Of a stretch of DNA of 64,000 nucleotides, positions 1-9,585 are shown piece after piece. Source of the stretch: Rhodobacter calidifons (GTDB lineage: Bacteria; Pseudomonadota; Alphaproteobacteria; Rhodobacterales; Rhodobacteraceae). The position numbers were made by a program, and so were the translations under genes. The stretch spans positions 78,942 through 142,941 of the forward strand of contig NZ_JAANHS010000008.1 in assembly GCF_011174775.1 (NCBI RefSeq), in the 5' to 3' direction. Numbering within the stretch: the stretch's first letter is position 1; each line of letters opens with the position of its first letter. The notes below the pieces were generated by a model. It was given only the letters and a program-made list of their open reading frames with translations, was not told the origin of the DNA and ran no database searches.

Positions 1-1
1 G

Positions 2-58
2 GTGCTGATCGCGCTTCTGGCCGAAGCCCAGTTGCTGCGTCGGGGAGAAACCGCCTGA
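2..58 (+). CDS. C-terminal tail of an unidentified protein (5' partial)
   Basis: An open frame enters from the left edge, reads 18 codons (ending in the residues LLRRGETA) and stops at TGA 56-58. The composition and GC3 fit the surrounding coding sequence. The tail is too short to assign a family. It points towards the convergent mttB-family gene. Confidence 0.5.
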   Translation: MLIALLAEAQLLRRGETA

Positions 59-124
59 AACGTCGCGCGGATGCAAAGGGCGGCCCCCCGGCCGCCCTTT
101 CGGACGCCGGGAGTCCTTGCCGGT

Positions 125-1666
125 TCAGATGAAGGCGTCCGGCATTTCGGCCTTGCGCCGGGCGACGAAGGCCTCCAGCGCCTCGCGGGTGCCGGGGTCG
201 ATCTCGGGCGCCTGGTAATCGGCCAGAAGTTTCTTCACCCGTTCGTTCGCCAGCGTCTGCGTGTCGCGGCTGCCTTCCTCGGCCCAGGTCTCGAAGGGCT
301 TGTAGTCCAGCAGGTCCGACCGCCAGAAGGCCGACTTGAAGTTCGCCTGGGTGTGCGCGCAGCCCAGGTAATGGCCGCCGGGACCCACCTCGCGGATCGC
401 GTCCATCGCCTGACCGTTCTCGTCGATCTGGATGCCTTGCGCCAGATGATGCAGCGTGCCCAGCTGGTCGGCATCCATCACGAATTTCTCGTAGGACGAC
501 ACGAGGCCACCCTCCAGCCAGCCGCAGGCGTGCAGCATGAAGTTGACCCCGGCCAGAAGCGCCATGTTCAGGCTATTCGCGGTTTCATAGGCGGCTTGCG
601 CGTCGGGCAGCTTGGAGCCGCAGAACGACCCGCCCGACCGATAAGGCAGCCCCAGCCTGCGCACCAGTTGCCCCGCGCCATACGTGATATGCGCAGCTTC
701 GGGCGTCCCGAAGGTCGGCGCGCCGGAGTTCATGTCGATCGAGGTCACGAAGGCCCCCGCGACCACGGGCGAGCCGGGGCGCACGAGCTGGGAATAGCTG
801 ACGCCCGCCAGGATCTCCGCCAGCACCTGGGTCAGCGTGCCCGCCACCGTCACCGGCGCCATGGCCCCGCCGACGATGAAGGGCGAGACGATGCTTGCCT
901 GGTTGTTCGCGGCATAGACTTCCAGCGCGCCCATCATGATCCCGTCGAAGACCATGGGCGAGTTGATGTTGATGAGGCTGGTCATCACCGTGTTACTCTG
1001 GACAAAGTCCTTGCCGAACAGGATGGAGGCCATGTCGACCGAATCCTGCGCCCGGCTGGGTTCGGTGACCGATCCCATGAACGGCTTGTCCGACAGGGTC
1101 ATGTGGGCCAAGAGCATGTCGAGGTGGCGCTTGTTCACCGGCACGTCGGTCGGCTCACACACCGTGCCGCCGGAATGGTGCAGCCATTTCGACATGTAGC
1201 CCAGCTTCACGAAGTTCTGGAAATCCTCCAGCGTCGCATAGCGGCGGCCGCCTTCCATGTCGCGCACGAAGGGCGGGCCATAGACCGGGGCGAGGACGAG
1301 ATTGCGCCCGCCGACCTCGACGTTGCGTTCGGGGTTGCGGGCGTGCTGGGTGTAGGACTTCGGCGCGGTCGAGATCAGCTTGCGCGCCAGGCCCCGGGGA
1401 ATATGCACCCGTTCTCCCTGCACATCGGCCCCGGCATCGCGCCAGCGGGCAAGCGCAGCCGGGTTCTCGACGAAGTTCACGCCGATCTCTTCCAGCACAG
1501 TTTCCGCGTTGTGTTCGATGATCTGAAGGGCTTCCTCGTTCAGGATCTCGAAATTCGGGATGTTGCGCTGGATGAAGCGCGCGGTCTCGAAGCTGATCGC
1601 GGTGCGTTCCGCCCGGCGGCTGGCGCCCCCGCCACTGCGCGACCTGCGCCCTGCAACTTCGTTCAT
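125..1666 (-). CDS. Trimethylamine methyltransferase (MttB) family protein, non-pyrrolysine type
   Basis: About 513 residues, the usual length for MttB/MtgB corrinoid-dependent methyltransferases. Family members move a methyl group from a quaternary or tertiary amine to a corrinoid protein. The ATG at 1666 is chosen because GGAGG lies 8 nt upstream; the longer frame runs through non-coding sequence. Alphaproteobacterial members usually lack the pyrrolysine of archaeal MttB and act on compounds such as glycine betaine or unknown amines. No in-frame TAG interrupts this gene. No corrinoid protein or RamA-like activator gene lies nearby, so the substrate cannot be inferred. The family call is firm, the substrate unknown. 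Confidence 0.85.
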   Translation of the reverse strand: MNEVAGRRSRSGGGASRRAERTAISFETARFIQRNIPNFEILNEEALQIIEHNAETVLEEIGVNFVENPAALARWRDAGADVQGERVHIPRGLARKLISTAPKSYTQHARNPERNVEVGGRNLVLAPVYGPPFVRDMEGGRRYATLEDFQNFVKLGYMSKWLHHSGGTVCEPTDVPVNKRHLDMLLAHMTLSDKPFMGSVTEPSRAQDSVDMASILFGKDFVQSNTVMTSLININSPMVFDGIMMGALEVYAANNQASIVSPFIVGGAMAPVTVAGTLTQVLAEILAGVSYSQLVRPGSPVVAGAFVTSIDMNSGAPTFGTPEAAHITYGAGQLVRRLGLPYRSGGSFCGSKLPDAQAAYETANSLNMALLAGVNFMLHACGWLEGGLVSSYEKFVMDADQLGTLHHLAQGIQIDENGQAMDAIREVGPGGHYLGCAHTQANFKSAFWRSDLLDYKPFETWAEEGSRDTQTLANERVKKLLADYQAPEIDPGTREALEAFVARRKAEMPDAFI

Positions 1667-1886
1667 GGTCAGCCTCCGATAGGGTTTGCCGCCCTTATGC
1701 CGCCAAACCGTGCCGATCCGCCCCCCGAAACCGTCCAATCCTTTCCAAAACCGACATGCCCCCGCGTCGCAAACGGCCCTGGATTGCCCATGTCGCAAAT
1801 ACTCCACGGGGGTCCGGGGGTGTGAAACCCCCGGTCCGCCACCTGCCACCCCTTGCACCGCTTGCAGCCTCGCGCTACGCGGGCGC

Positions 1887-3461
1887 ATGACCCAAGCCCA
1901 TGACCGCCTTCTCATCATCGACTTCGGTTCTCAGGTGACGCAGCTGATCGCGCGCCGCCTGCGCGAGCTGAACGTCTACTGCGAAATCCACCCTTACAAC
2001 CGCGTGGACGAGGCTTTCCTCAAGGCCTTCGCGCCTAAGGCGGTCATCTTCTCGGGCGGCCCGGCAAGCGTCTACTGGGAGAACGCCCCGATGCCGCCCA
2101 AGGGCGTGTTCGATCTGGGCGTGCCGATCCTGGGGATCTGCTACGGCCAGCAGGTGATGATGCATTGCCTGGGCGGCCAGGTCGAAGGCGGGCACGGCAC
2201 GGCAGAGTTCGGCAAGGCCTTTGTCACCCCCACCGCGCTGACGCATCCGTTTCTGGCCGGTTGGTTTGAGACAGATGCCGGCCCGCAGGCGCAGGAACAG
2301 GTGTGGATGAGCCACGGCGACCATGTCTCGAAACTCGCGCCGGGGTTTCAGGTCTATGGCACTTCGCCCAATGCGCCCTTTGCGATCACAGCCGACCCGG
2401 ACCGGCATTTCTACGCCGTTCAGTTCCACCCCGAGGTGCACCACACGCCGAAGGGCGCGCAGCTTTACCGGAACTTCGTCCGGCTGGCAGGCTTCAAGGG
2501 CGACTGGACCATGGGCGCCTACCGCGAGGAGGCCATTCGGAAGATCCGCGAACAGGTCGGTGATGCCAAGGTGATCTGCGGACTGTCCGGCGGGGTGGAT
2601 TCTTCCGTCGCCGCCGTCCTGATCCACGAGGCGATCGGCGACCAGCTGACCTGCGTCTTCGTGGATCACGGCCTGTTGCGGCTGGGCGAGGCAGAGCAGG
2701 TCGTGACCATGTTCCGCGACCATTACAATATGCCGCTGATTCATGCCGACGAGTCCGACCTGTTCCTGTCGGCGCTGGAGGGCGTCTCGGACCCCGAGGT
2801 CAAGCGCAAGACCATCGGCAAGCTTTTCATCGACGTGTTCCAGAAGCATGCGACCGCTGTCGGTGGGGCGAAGTTCCTGGCGCAGGGGACGCTTTACCCG
2901 GACGTGATCGAAAGCGTTTCGTTCAGCGGCGGCCCCTCGGTCACGATCAAGAGCCACCACAATGTCGGCGGCCTGCCGGAAAAGATGGGCCTGAAGCTCG
3001 TCGAACCCCTGCGGGAACTCTTCAAGGACGAGGTCCGCGCGCTGGGGCGCGAGTTGGGCCTGCCGCAATCCTTTATCGGCCGCCATCCCTTCCCCGGCCC
3101 CGGCCTGGCGATCCGCTGCCCAGGCGAGATCACCCGCGAAAAGCTGGACATCCTGCGCCGGGCGGATGCGGTCTACATCGACCAGATCCGCAAGCACGGG
3201 CTGTACGACGAGATCTGGCAGGCCTTCGCCGCGATCCTGCCGATGCGGACCGTGGGCGTCATGGGCGACGGGAGGACCTACGACTATGCGCTCGCCCTGC
3301 GGGCGGTGACCAGCGTGGACGGGATGACGGCGGACTACTACCCGTTCACGCACGAGTTCCTGGGCGAAACCGCGACCCGGATCATCAACGAGGTCAAGGG
3401 CATCAACCGAGTCTTCTACGACTGCACCTCAAAGCCGCCGGGCACGATCGAACTGGAATGA
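1887..3461 (+). CDS. guaA: GMP synthase (glutamine-hydrolysing)
   Basis: A 524-residue two-domain enzyme that converts XMP, ATP and glutamine to GMP in the cytoplasm, the last step of guanine nucleotide synthesis. The N-terminal class-I glutamine amidotransferase domain carries GICYGQQ with the nucleophile near Cys85 and a later FHPEV motif. The ATP-pyrophosphatase domain has the PP-loop GLSGGVDSS near residue 232. The C-terminal dimerisation domain ends KPPGTIELE, as is standard for GuaA. The start at MTQAHDRLL matches the family N-terminus. The gene is monocistronic and convergent with a nitroreductase gene across a long hairpin. Confidence 0.97.
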   Translation: MTQAHDRLLIIDFGSQVTQLIARRLRELNVYCEIHPYNRVDEAFLKAFAPKAVIFSGGPASVYWENAPMPPKGVFDLGVPILGICYGQQVMMHCLGGQVEGGHGTAEFGKAFVTPTALTHPFLAGWFETDAGPQAQEQVWMSHGDHVSKLAPGFQVYGTSPNAPFAITADPDRHFYAVQFHPEVHHTPKGAQLYRNFVRLAGFKGDWTMGAYREEAIRKIREQVGDAKVICGLSGGVDSSVAAVLIHEAIGDQLTCVFVDHGLLRLGEAEQVVTMFRDHYNMPLIHADESDLFLSALEGVSDPEVKRKTIGKLFIDVFQKHATAVGGAKFLAQGTLYPDVIESVSFSGGPSVTIKSHHNVGGLPEKMGLKLVEPLRELFKDEVRALGRELGLPQSFIGRHPFPGPGLAIRCPGEITREKLDILRRADAVYIDQIRKHGLYDEIWQAFAAILPMRTVGVMGDGRTYDYALALRAVTSVDGMTADYYPFTHEFLGETATRIINEVKGINRVFYDCTSKPPGTIELE

Positions 3462-3463
3462 GC

Positions 3464-3529
3464 CTCCTCGTGCGCCTTCGGCTTCTCGTCGCTGCGGTCT
3501 ACGACGAGAAGACGAAGGCGCGCGAGGAG
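3464..3529. terminator. Long hairpin between convergent guaA and nitroreductase genes
   Basis: Arms 3464-3491 and 3502-3529 are complementary over 28 positions with 2 mismatches, around a 10-nt loop. The hairpin starts 3 nt after the guaA stop and ends 7 nt before the stop of the opposite gene. There is no T-run on either side, so it looks like a bidirectional transcription barrier or 3'-end stabiliser and not a classical Rho-independent terminator. Confidence 0.7.
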
Positions 3530-3535
3530 CCGGCC

Positions 3536-4129
3536 CTAGAACCGCCCGTGCCGAGCGATCTCGACCACAGGCTTCCGCCCGTTCGGCTTCTCGCGCGCCT
3601 GCAACTCCTCGGGCAGGTCGGCGACCGGTCCCTGCGCGCCGACGGCCACCACGCAGTGCAGCGTATGGCCCTCGGGCAAGCCGATCGCAGCCGCCAGTTT
3701 CGCCCCGTCAAACCCGCCCATGGCGTGCGACACGAGCCCCATCGCCTGTGCCTGAAGGGCAAGGCTCATCCAGGCCGCCCCGGTGTCGAAGCCTGCCGTG
3801 CGGTTCGCGACCTCCGCCCCCTCGCGGTTGGTCACCCTGTCCTTCGAGGCCACCACGACCAGCAACCCCGCCTTGCCAGCCCAGACCGGATTGATCCCGG
3901 TCAGGCTGTCCCGGATCGCATCGAACTCTGCCTCGCCCCGCAGCGCCCAGATGAACCGCCAAGGCTGGTGGTTCGAGGCGGACGGCGCCCAGCGGGCGGC
4001 TTCCAGAAGCGACATCACTTCGGCCTCGGTCAGGGCGCGGTCGGTGAAGGACCGGGGCGACCAGCGGGCGGGAAACTGCGGCGCGACGGGGTGATCGGGG
4101 TTGCGGTCAGGGGTCAGGTCAAGGCTCAT
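3536..4129 (-). CDS. Nitroreductase family FMN-dependent oxidoreductase
   Basis: A 197-residue protein of the nitroreductase fold, which binds FMN and uses NAD(P)H. The N-terminal segment RWSPRSF..RALTEAE and the FMN-contact motif WAPSASNHQPWRF are typical. The C-terminal half carries the usual GLVSHAMGGFD segment. The start at MSLDLTPDR (ATG 4129) has a GAGGA ribosome site about 10 nt upstream; the longer frame has no coding look. The substrate cannot be told from sequence: possibly a quinone, nitroaromatic or dehalogenation-type role. Single gene. Confidence 0.85.
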   Translation of the reverse strand: MSLDLTPDRNPDHPVAPQFPARWSPRSFTDRALTEAEVMSLLEAARWAPSASNHQPWRFIWALRGEAEFDAIRDSLTGINPVWAGKAGLLVVVASKDRVTNREGAEVANRTAGFDTGAAWMSLALQAQAMGLVSHAMGGFDGAKLAAAIGLPEGHTLHCVVAVGAQGPVADLPEELQAREKPNGRKPVVEIARHGRF

Positions 4130-4298
4130 CACGGCATCCTCTGCGACTTGTCCTCGAGATAGGGCGCCAGTGACGGCCCGGCAACCGCCCGCAGCGGCAT
4201 CGCGCCGTGCAGGAACGCACAGAGGCCAGCGGCAACCGACGACCCAAATATTGCCGCAATCGCCTACCACCCTGTCCCCGACGCTGGAGATCCGCACG

Positions 4299-4541
4299 AT
4301 GGAGATGCTTCTTGGCCTTGCGATCACGCTGTGTCTGCCCGCCTATCTGGTGGCGCAGGTCCTGGCCCTGATGCACTGGCCGCTGCGGGTTTCGCTGGTG
4401 CCCCTGATCGTCATGGGAGCGGCCTTCGCCGCCTTCCTGTCCGGCCTGGCACGGGGCTCGAACCTGGCACCGATCTTCATGGTCCTCGCCGCGCCGCCTT
4501 GCCTTGCCTGGCTTGGCCTCATGCGACTCATGCGGTCCTGA
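4299..4541 (+). CDS. Small integral membrane protein, function unknown
   Basis: An 80-residue protein that is almost entirely hydrophobic. Three likely transmembrane segments lie at about residues 3-23, 29-47 and 55-73, and it ends in LMRLMRS. GGAG at 4286-4289 sits 9 nt upstream of the chosen ATG. The gene lies 42 nt upstream of the EamA exporter gene on the same strand, so the two are probably co-transcribed. No family recognised. Confidence 0.6.
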   Translation: MEMLLGLAITLCLPAYLVAQVLALMHWPLRVSLVPLIVMGAAFAAFLSGLARGSNLAPIFMVLAAPPCLAWLGLMRLMRS

Positions 4542-4583
4542 GCGCGCTGGACAATTCCGGATCCGACCGGCAAGGCTGCGCCG

Positions 4584-5483
4584 ATGACACATCGCCCGCT
4601 TGCCGCAGCGCTCTGGATGACCGGGGCCATCGCCGCCTTTACCGCCATGGCCATCGCCACGCGGCAGATCAAGGGCGCACATGATACCTTCGAGATCCTC
4701 GCCTTCCGGTCGATGATCGGTTGGGTCATCGTGCTTGCCGCCGGACTTGCGCTGGGGCAGCTGGGCCGGGTGCGTACCGACCGCCTGGGCAGTCACCTCC
4801 TGCGCAACCTCTTTCACTTCACCGGCCAGTCGCTGTGGTTCTGGGCGATCACCCTGATCCCGCTGGCCCAGGTCTTCGCGCTGGAGTTCACGTCTCCGAT
4901 CTGGGTGATCCTGTTGTCGCCGCTGTTCCTGGGCGAGCGTCTGACCCGGCGAAAGCTGGCGGCCGCCGCCCTGGGCTTTGCGGGCGTGCTGATCGTCGCC
5001 CGGCCCGGCTTTGCCAGCATCGAACCTGGAGTGATCGCCGCAGCCGGCGCGGCCGTGTTCTTTGCCGCGACCACCCTGATGACCAAGGCCCTGACCCGGG
5101 GCGAGGCGATCATCTCGATCCTGTTCTGGCTCACGCTGATGCAGGCGATGCTGGGCAGCCTGGCCATGCTCCTTCTGGGGCCGGTGGCCTTGCCAACCGC
5201 CGCCACCCTGCCCTGGCTGGGCCTGATCGCAGTGGCCGGGATCATCGCGCATCTGTGCCTGACAACCGCGCTGAGCCTGGCCCCGGCCAGTGTCGTGGTG
5301 CCGGTGGACTTCGCGCGGCTGCCGATCATCGCCGCGGTGGGCGCGCTGTTCTACGCCGAGCCGATCGAACCGGCGCTGTTCCTGGGCGCCGGGCTGATCT
5401 TCCTGGGCATCTGGCTGACACTAAAGCGCGGTGCTCCGGGTGGGGCCTCGGCGCCACAGGGTCAGGTCGTCACAAAATCGTGA
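4584..5483 (+). CDS. EamA/DMT-superfamily drug/metabolite transporter
   Basis: A 299-residue inner-membrane protein with about ten predicted helices arranged as two EamA repeats (roughly residues 5-135 and 145-280). This is typical of the RhaT/YdcZ-like exporter family, which exports amino acids or other metabolites. The first repeat carries the conserved FRS..GW and LEFTSPIWV segments. No substrate-specific feature is visible. It follows the small membrane protein gene closely and precedes the FadL-type porin by about 90 nt. Confidence 0.88.
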   Translation: MTHRPLAAALWMTGAIAAFTAMAIATRQIKGAHDTFEILAFRSMIGWVIVLAAGLALGQLGRVRTDRLGSHLLRNLFHFTGQSLWFWAITLIPLAQVFALEFTSPIWVILLSPLFLGERLTRRKLAAAALGFAGVLIVARPGFASIEPGVIAAAGAAVFFAATTLMTKALTRGEAIISILFWLTLMQAMLGSLAMLLLGPVALPTAATLPWLGLIAVAGIIAHLCLTTALSLAPASVVVPVDFARLPIIAAVGALFYAEPIEPALFLGAGLIFLGIWLTLKRGAPGGASAPQGQVVTKS

Positions 5484-5577
5484 CGTGGCGTCATCGATTG
5501 ACCGGTTGTGCCGAGACGCATAGCGTTTCCAGCGGGGAGGGTCCCGCGGCGGGGCTTCAGTTCGAGGGATGAGCACA

Positions 5578-6684
5578 ATGAAACAAATTCTGATGGCTTC
5601 GGTCGCCGTCCTGGTCGCAGCTTCGGGCGCTACGGCCGGGGGGATCGACCGTTCGGGTCAGGGCCTGGGCGCGCTGTTCGAGAAGGGCCGCTATCTGGAA
5701 CTGTCCTTCGGCCTGGCCTCGCCCAGCGTCTCCGGGACCGACGTCCTCTCCGCGCCCACCGGCGATGTCGCCGGAACCTATGCGCAGCTTGCCTTCAGCT
5801 ACAAGTACGACATCAGCGACCAGCTTTCGATGGCGCTGAACATCGACCAGCCCTTCGGTGCGGACATCCTGTATGACACGACCTCGCTCGTTTTGGGCGG
5901 GACGATGGCCAAGGCCGAATCCTACGCCGTGACCGGCATCCTGCGCTACAAGCTGAACGACGCCTTTTCGGTCCACGGCGGCCTGCGGATGCAGCACGCC
6001 AAGGGCGACATCCGGTTGCAGGGCCTCGCCTACGGCGGCCTGTCCGGCTACAATGTCAGTCTCTCGGGGGACTGGGCGCCGGGCTATCTGGTCGGCGTGG
6101 CCTTCGAGAAGCCCGAGATCGCGCTTCGCGTGGCGCTCACCTACAATTCGGCCATCAAGCACGGGTTTGGCACCATCGAGCGGGTGGGCGCGGTGCAGGT
6201 AGCTCCGGGCAGCGAAACCGAGGTTGAACTGCCGCAGTCGATCAACCTGGACTTCCAGACCGGCATTGCCAAGGACACGCTGGTCTTCGGCCAGATCCGC
6301 TGGGCCGACTGGTCCGAGTTCCAGATCAATCCCGCCTTCTTCACCCCCATCGCCGGCGGCGGGCTGGTCGATCTGGAGGACACCGTGACCTATACCCTCG
6401 GCGTCGCCAGAAGGTTCAACGAGAACTGGGCCGGGTCCGTCTCGCTGAACTACGAGGGCAAGGGCAGCGACGATCTGGTCTCGCCCCTGGCGCCGACGAA
6501 CGGTCGCCTGGGGGCCACCCTCGGCGCGGTCTACACGATGGACAACATGAAGATCACCGCCGGGATCAACTATACCAGGGTCGGCGATGCCCGGCCCGAG
6601 ACCGGCACGCCCGACACCGCGCGCGCCTCGATGACCGGAAATGACGTCATCGGCGTCGGCGTGAAGGTCGGCTGGTCGTTCTGA
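5578..6684 (+). CDS. OmpP1/FadL-type outer-membrane transport protein
   Basis: About 368 residues with an N-terminal signal peptide (MKQILMASVAVLVAASGATAG). The rest has beta-barrel-like alternating patterns and ends in an aromatic residue (KVGWSF), the usual outer-membrane sorting signal. The FadL/TodX family imports hydrophobic molecules such as long-chain fatty acids. ATG 5578 is preferred over ATG 5569 because the GAGGG ribosome site lies 9 nt before 5578 but abuts 5569. A strong terminator follows. The N-terminal plug common to long FadL proteins is short here. Confidence 0.75.
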   Translation: MKQILMASVAVLVAASGATAGGIDRSGQGLGALFEKGRYLELSFGLASPSVSGTDVLSAPTGDVAGTYAQLAFSYKYDISDQLSMALNIDQPFGADILYDTTSLVLGGTMAKAESYAVTGILRYKLNDAFSVHGGLRMQHAKGDIRLQGLAYGGLSGYNVSLSGDWAPGYLVGVAFEKPEIALRVALTYNSAIKHGFGTIERVGAVQVAPGSETEVELPQSINLDFQTGIAKDTLVFGQIRWADWSEFQINPAFFTPIAGGGLVDLEDTVTYTLGVARRFNENWAGSVSLNYEGKGSDDLVSPLAPTNGRLGATLGAVYTMDNMKITAGINYTRVGDARPETGTPDTARASMTGNDVIGVGVKVGWSF

Positions 6685-6707
6685 ACCGACCCGCACGGAT
6701 GCATCGC

Positions 6708-6731
6708 CCCCGCCCCTTCGGGCGGGGTTTT
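6708..6731 (+). terminator. Rho-independent terminator after the FadL-type gene
   Basis: Stem CCCCGCCC / GGGCGGGG (6708-6715 and 6720-6727) with a CTTC loop, followed directly by TTTT. It lies 24 nt after the stop codon at 6684. Confidence 0.9.
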
Positions 6732-6782
6732 GCGTTGTGAAGCCGCGTTCCGGGCGCTAAGACCGGCGCCGGGGGTGATGCG

Positions 6783-7640
6783 ATGATCTACCATTCGGGA
6801 CAGGACTATCTGGACGCAGCGCGCAAGCGTGTCTTGCTGTTCGGCATGTCGGGGCTGGGAAAGACACGGCTTTCCAACCTCTTGCGCGCCCACGGCGACT
6901 GGTTCCACTATTCGGTCGATTACCGGATCGGCACCCGCTACATGGGCGAGTACATCGCCGACAACTTCAAGCGCGAGGCGATGAAGGTGCCGCTGCTGCG
7001 CGAGCTTCTGATGACCGACAGCGTCTACATCGCCTCGAACATCACCTTCGACAATCTGGCGCCGCTTTCGACCTACCTTGGCAAGCCCGGCGATCCGGCA
7101 AGGGGCGGCCTGCCCTTCGCCGAATACATGAAGCGGCAGGAACAGCACCGCGCCGCAGAAGTTGCCGCCACGCTGGACACCGCCCGCTTCATCGAGCGCG
7201 CGGAAGAAATCTACGGCTACCCCAATTTCGTCTGCGACACCTCGGGCTCCATCTGCGAAGTGGTGGACCCCGAAGACCCGCAGGACCCGGTGATGAAGCA
7301 GCTTTCGGAAACGCTGCTTCTGGTCTGGATCAAGGGCTCGGATGCCCACACGGCAGAGCTCGTCCGTCGCTTCGACCGCGCACCGAAACCGATGTACTAC
7401 CAGCCGCACTTTCTTCACGCGATGTGGAAGGAATACCGCGCAACCCATTCTGTTTCCGAGGAAACCTGCGATCCAGACCACTTCGTCCGCTGGACCTATG
7501 CCCGCGCCCTGGCCCATCGGCAGCCGCGCTATGCCGCGATGGCGCGCTGGGGCGTGACGGTCACGGCCGAAGAGGTCGGCGCAGTGCAGAACGCGGTCGA
7601 TTTCGACACGCTGATGGCGCGCGCCATCGACCGAAGCTGA
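6783..7640 (+). CDS. P-loop ATPase-like protein of unknown function
   Basis: 285 residues. A clear Walker A motif GMSGLGKTR lies at about residues 21-29, followed by a region rich in charged helices. The residues VCDTSGSICEVVD near the middle resemble a second nucleotide-binding loop. The protein is probably soluble and cytoplasmic, with no signal peptide or membrane segments. It starts after the FadL terminator and lies 77 nt upstream of metA on the same strand. I recognise only the P-loop and cannot give a pathway. Confidence 0.7.
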   Translation: MIYHSGQDYLDAARKRVLLFGMSGLGKTRLSNLLRAHGDWFHYSVDYRIGTRYMGEYIADNFKREAMKVPLLRELLMTDSVYIASNITFDNLAPLSTYLGKPGDPARGGLPFAEYMKRQEQHRAAEVAATLDTARFIERAEEIYGYPNFVCDTSGSICEVVDPEDPQDPVMKQLSETLLLVWIKGSDAHTAELVRRFDRAPKPMYYQPHFLHAMWKEYRATHSVSEETCDPDHFVRWTYARALAHRQPRYAAMARWGVTVTAEEVGAVQNAVDFDTLMARAIDRS

Positions 7641-7717
7641 CAGCGCCCCTGACGATCTTGCGCCCCTGATGATCACCCCCTAGCTCTAGGCCCTCTGACC
7701 CCAAGGATCCCTGCCCC

Positions 7718-8635
7718 ATGCCCATCACCCTGCCCGAAACCCTGCCCGCCTTTGACGTGCTGCGGTCCGAAGGCGTCATGGTGATGACCCCGGACCGCGC
7801 CGCGCATCAGGACATCCGGCCGCTGAAGATCGGCCTTTTGAACCTGATGCCGAAGAAGATCCAGACAGAGAACCAGTTCGCTCGGCTGATCGGCGCGACG
7901 CCCTTGCAGATCGACCTGCACCTGATCCGCATGTCGGAACACCAGACAAAGAACACCGCCGCCGAACACATGGCCGCCTTCTACCGCCCCTTCCAAGAGG
8001 TGAAGGGCGAGAAGTTCGACGGCCTCATCATCACCGGCGCGCCGATCGAGCACCTGCCGTTCGAGGAAGTAACCTACTGGAAGGAACTTTGCGAAGTCTT
8101 TGACTGGACGCAGGAAAACGTCCATTCCACCTTCGGCGTCTGCTGGGGTGGCATGGCGATGATCAACCATTTCCACGGCGTGCGGAAGCACATGCTGCCA
8201 CAGAAAGCCTTCGGTTGTTTCCGCCACCAGAACCTTGCCCCCACCTCTCCCTACCTGCGCGGGTTCTCGGACGATTTCGTCATCCCGGTCAGCCGCTGGA
8301 CCGAGATGAAGCAGGACGAGATCGCCGCTGTGCCGGGGCTGCGCATCCTGCTGGGCTCGGACGAGGTGGGCCCCTGCCTGGTCGAGGATGCCGCGCACCG
8401 GGCGCTGTATATCTTCAATCACTTCGAATATGACAGCGACACGCTGAAGCAGGAATATGACCGCGACGTGGCGAACGGCACGCCGATCAACGTGCCCGTG
8501 AACTATTACCCCGATGACAATCCCGCGCGGCCGCCGCTGAACCGGTGGCGAAGCCATGCGCATCTGCTATATGGCAACTGGATCAACGAGATCTACCAGA
8601 CAACGCCATATGACATTGAAAAGATTGGCTCTTAG
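7718..8635 (+). CDS. metA: Homoserine O-acyltransferase, MetA type
   Basis: A 305-residue cytoplasmic enzyme of methionine biosynthesis that activates the hydroxyl of homoserine (succinyl or acetyl donor; many alphaproteobacterial MetA enzymes use acetyl-CoA). The N-terminus has the family block [13 protein letters not shown]. The catalytic Cys lies in [10 protein letters not shown] at about residue 142, and the later His/Glu segment is IFNHFEYD. Full length. The 77-nt leader shows no recognisable SAM riboswitch. The stop codon overlaps the start of the following hydrolase gene by 26 nt. Confidence 0.95.
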   Translation: MPITLPETLPAFDVLRSEGVMVMTPDRAAHQDIRPLKIGLLNLMPKKIQTENQFARLIGATPLQIDLHLIRMSEHQTKNTAAEHMAAFYRPFQEVKGEKFDGLIITGAPIEHLPFEEVTYWKELCEVFDWTQENVHSTFGVCWGGMAMINHFHGVRKHMLPQKAFGCFRHQNLAPTSPYLRGFSDDFVIPVSRWTEMKQDEIAAVPGLRILLGSDEVGPCLVEDAAHRALYIFNHFEYDSDTLKQEYDRDVANGTPINVPVNYYPDDNPARPPLNRWRSHAHLLYGNWINEIYQTTPYDIEKIGS

Positions 8636-9542
8636 TCTATTCATCGCCATATTGGTCCTTGCCGGTGTCACCCACTGGCGGGCCTCGGCGCGCGAGGCGG
8701 CGGCCGAGGCGGCCTTTCCGCCCTCGGGTCAGTTCGTCACGGTCAACGGCAGGCGCCTGCACTACGAGATCGCGGGCAATGGGCCCGATCTCGTCCTGAT
8801 CCACGGGGCCAGCGGATCCTTGCGCGACCTGACCTTCGCGTTCCGCGACCGGCTGACCGACCGTTACCGGGTGATCGCGGTGGACCGGCCCGGCCTTGGC
8901 TACTCCGACCCGCTCGAGGATGCCAGCCTGCTGGCCCAGGCGCGGCACATCAAGGCGGGGCTTGCGCAGCTGGGCGTGACCGAGCCTGTGGTGCTGGGCC
9001 AAAGCTACGGCGGAGCGGTCGCGCTGGCCTGGGCGCTGGACGGGGGACCGCGCGCGCTGGTGCTGGTCAGCGCGCCCTCGATGCCCTGGCCCGGCAAGCT
9101 GGACCCCTGGTATCGCCTGACCGACACCTGGCCCGGCAGGCACTTGGCCATACCGCTGGTCGCGGCCTTCGTGCCCGACAGCTATGTCCGCGCGGTCACC
9201 GCCTCGGTCTTTGCACCCGACCCGGTGCCCGAGGGATATGAGAAGCACCTGGGCGCAGCGCTGACCCTGCGGCGCGAGACCCTTCTTGCGAACACCAGCC
9301 AGATCAATGCCTTGCGGGACGAACTTGTCACGATGGAATCGCGCTATCCGACGCTGGCCCTGCCGGTGGAGCTGATCCACGGCACTGCCGATACCATCGT
9401 GCCGCTGGACATCCACTCCGGTCCGCTGTCGCATCTTCTGCCTGAGGCCACGATCACCGTGATCCCGGGTGCGGGCCACATGCCGCACCATTTGCATCAG
9501 TCCCTGGTCGTCGCCGCCATCGACCGCGCCGCATTGCGCTGA
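8610..9542 (+). CDS. Membrane-anchored alpha/beta hydrolase
   Basis: 310 residues. A hydrophobic N-terminal segment (about residues 5-22) looks like an uncleaved anchor or signal. It is followed by an alpha/beta-hydrolase fold with the oxyanion segment LIHGASGS, the nucleophile elbow GQSYGGA (Ser near residue 131), the acid region [10 protein letters not shown] and the terminal catalytic His in GAGHMPH. The chosen ATG 8610 lies inside the end of metA (26-nt overlap), suggesting translational coupling. The substrate is unknown; the fold also fits esterases and haloperoxidase-like enzymes. Confidence 0.85.
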   Translation: MTLKRLALSLFIAILVLAGVTHWRASAREAAAEAAFPPSGQFVTVNGRRLHYEIAGNGPDLVLIHGASGSLRDLTFAFRDRLTDRYRVIAVDRPGLGYSDPLEDASLLAQARHIKAGLAQLGVTEPVVLGQSYGGAVALAWALDGGPRALVLVSAPSMPWPGKLDPWYRLTDTWPGRHLAIPLVAAFVPDSYVRAVTASVFAPDPVPEGYEKHLGAALTLRRETLLANTSQINALRDELVTMESRYPTLALPVELIHGTADTIVPLDIHSGPLSHLLPEATITVIPGAGHMPHHLHQSLVVAAIDRAALR

Positions 9543-9585
9543 ACCGCGCAATCGCCATACTGGCCGCAATGTAAGGAGGCTTCAG

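Noticed and set aside
125..1666. Pyrrolysine-type MttB
   Set aside because: No in-frame TAG occurs in the gene and no pylT/pylS-like features are in the window, so it is the non-pyrrolysine form.
1875..3353. Long open frame antisense to guaA
   Set aside because: A shadow caused by high GC3; guaA on the plus strand is unambiguous.
7641..7717. SAM-II riboswitch upstream of metA
   Set aside because: The 77-base leader lacks the pseudoknot consensus and is only a short GC-rich gap.
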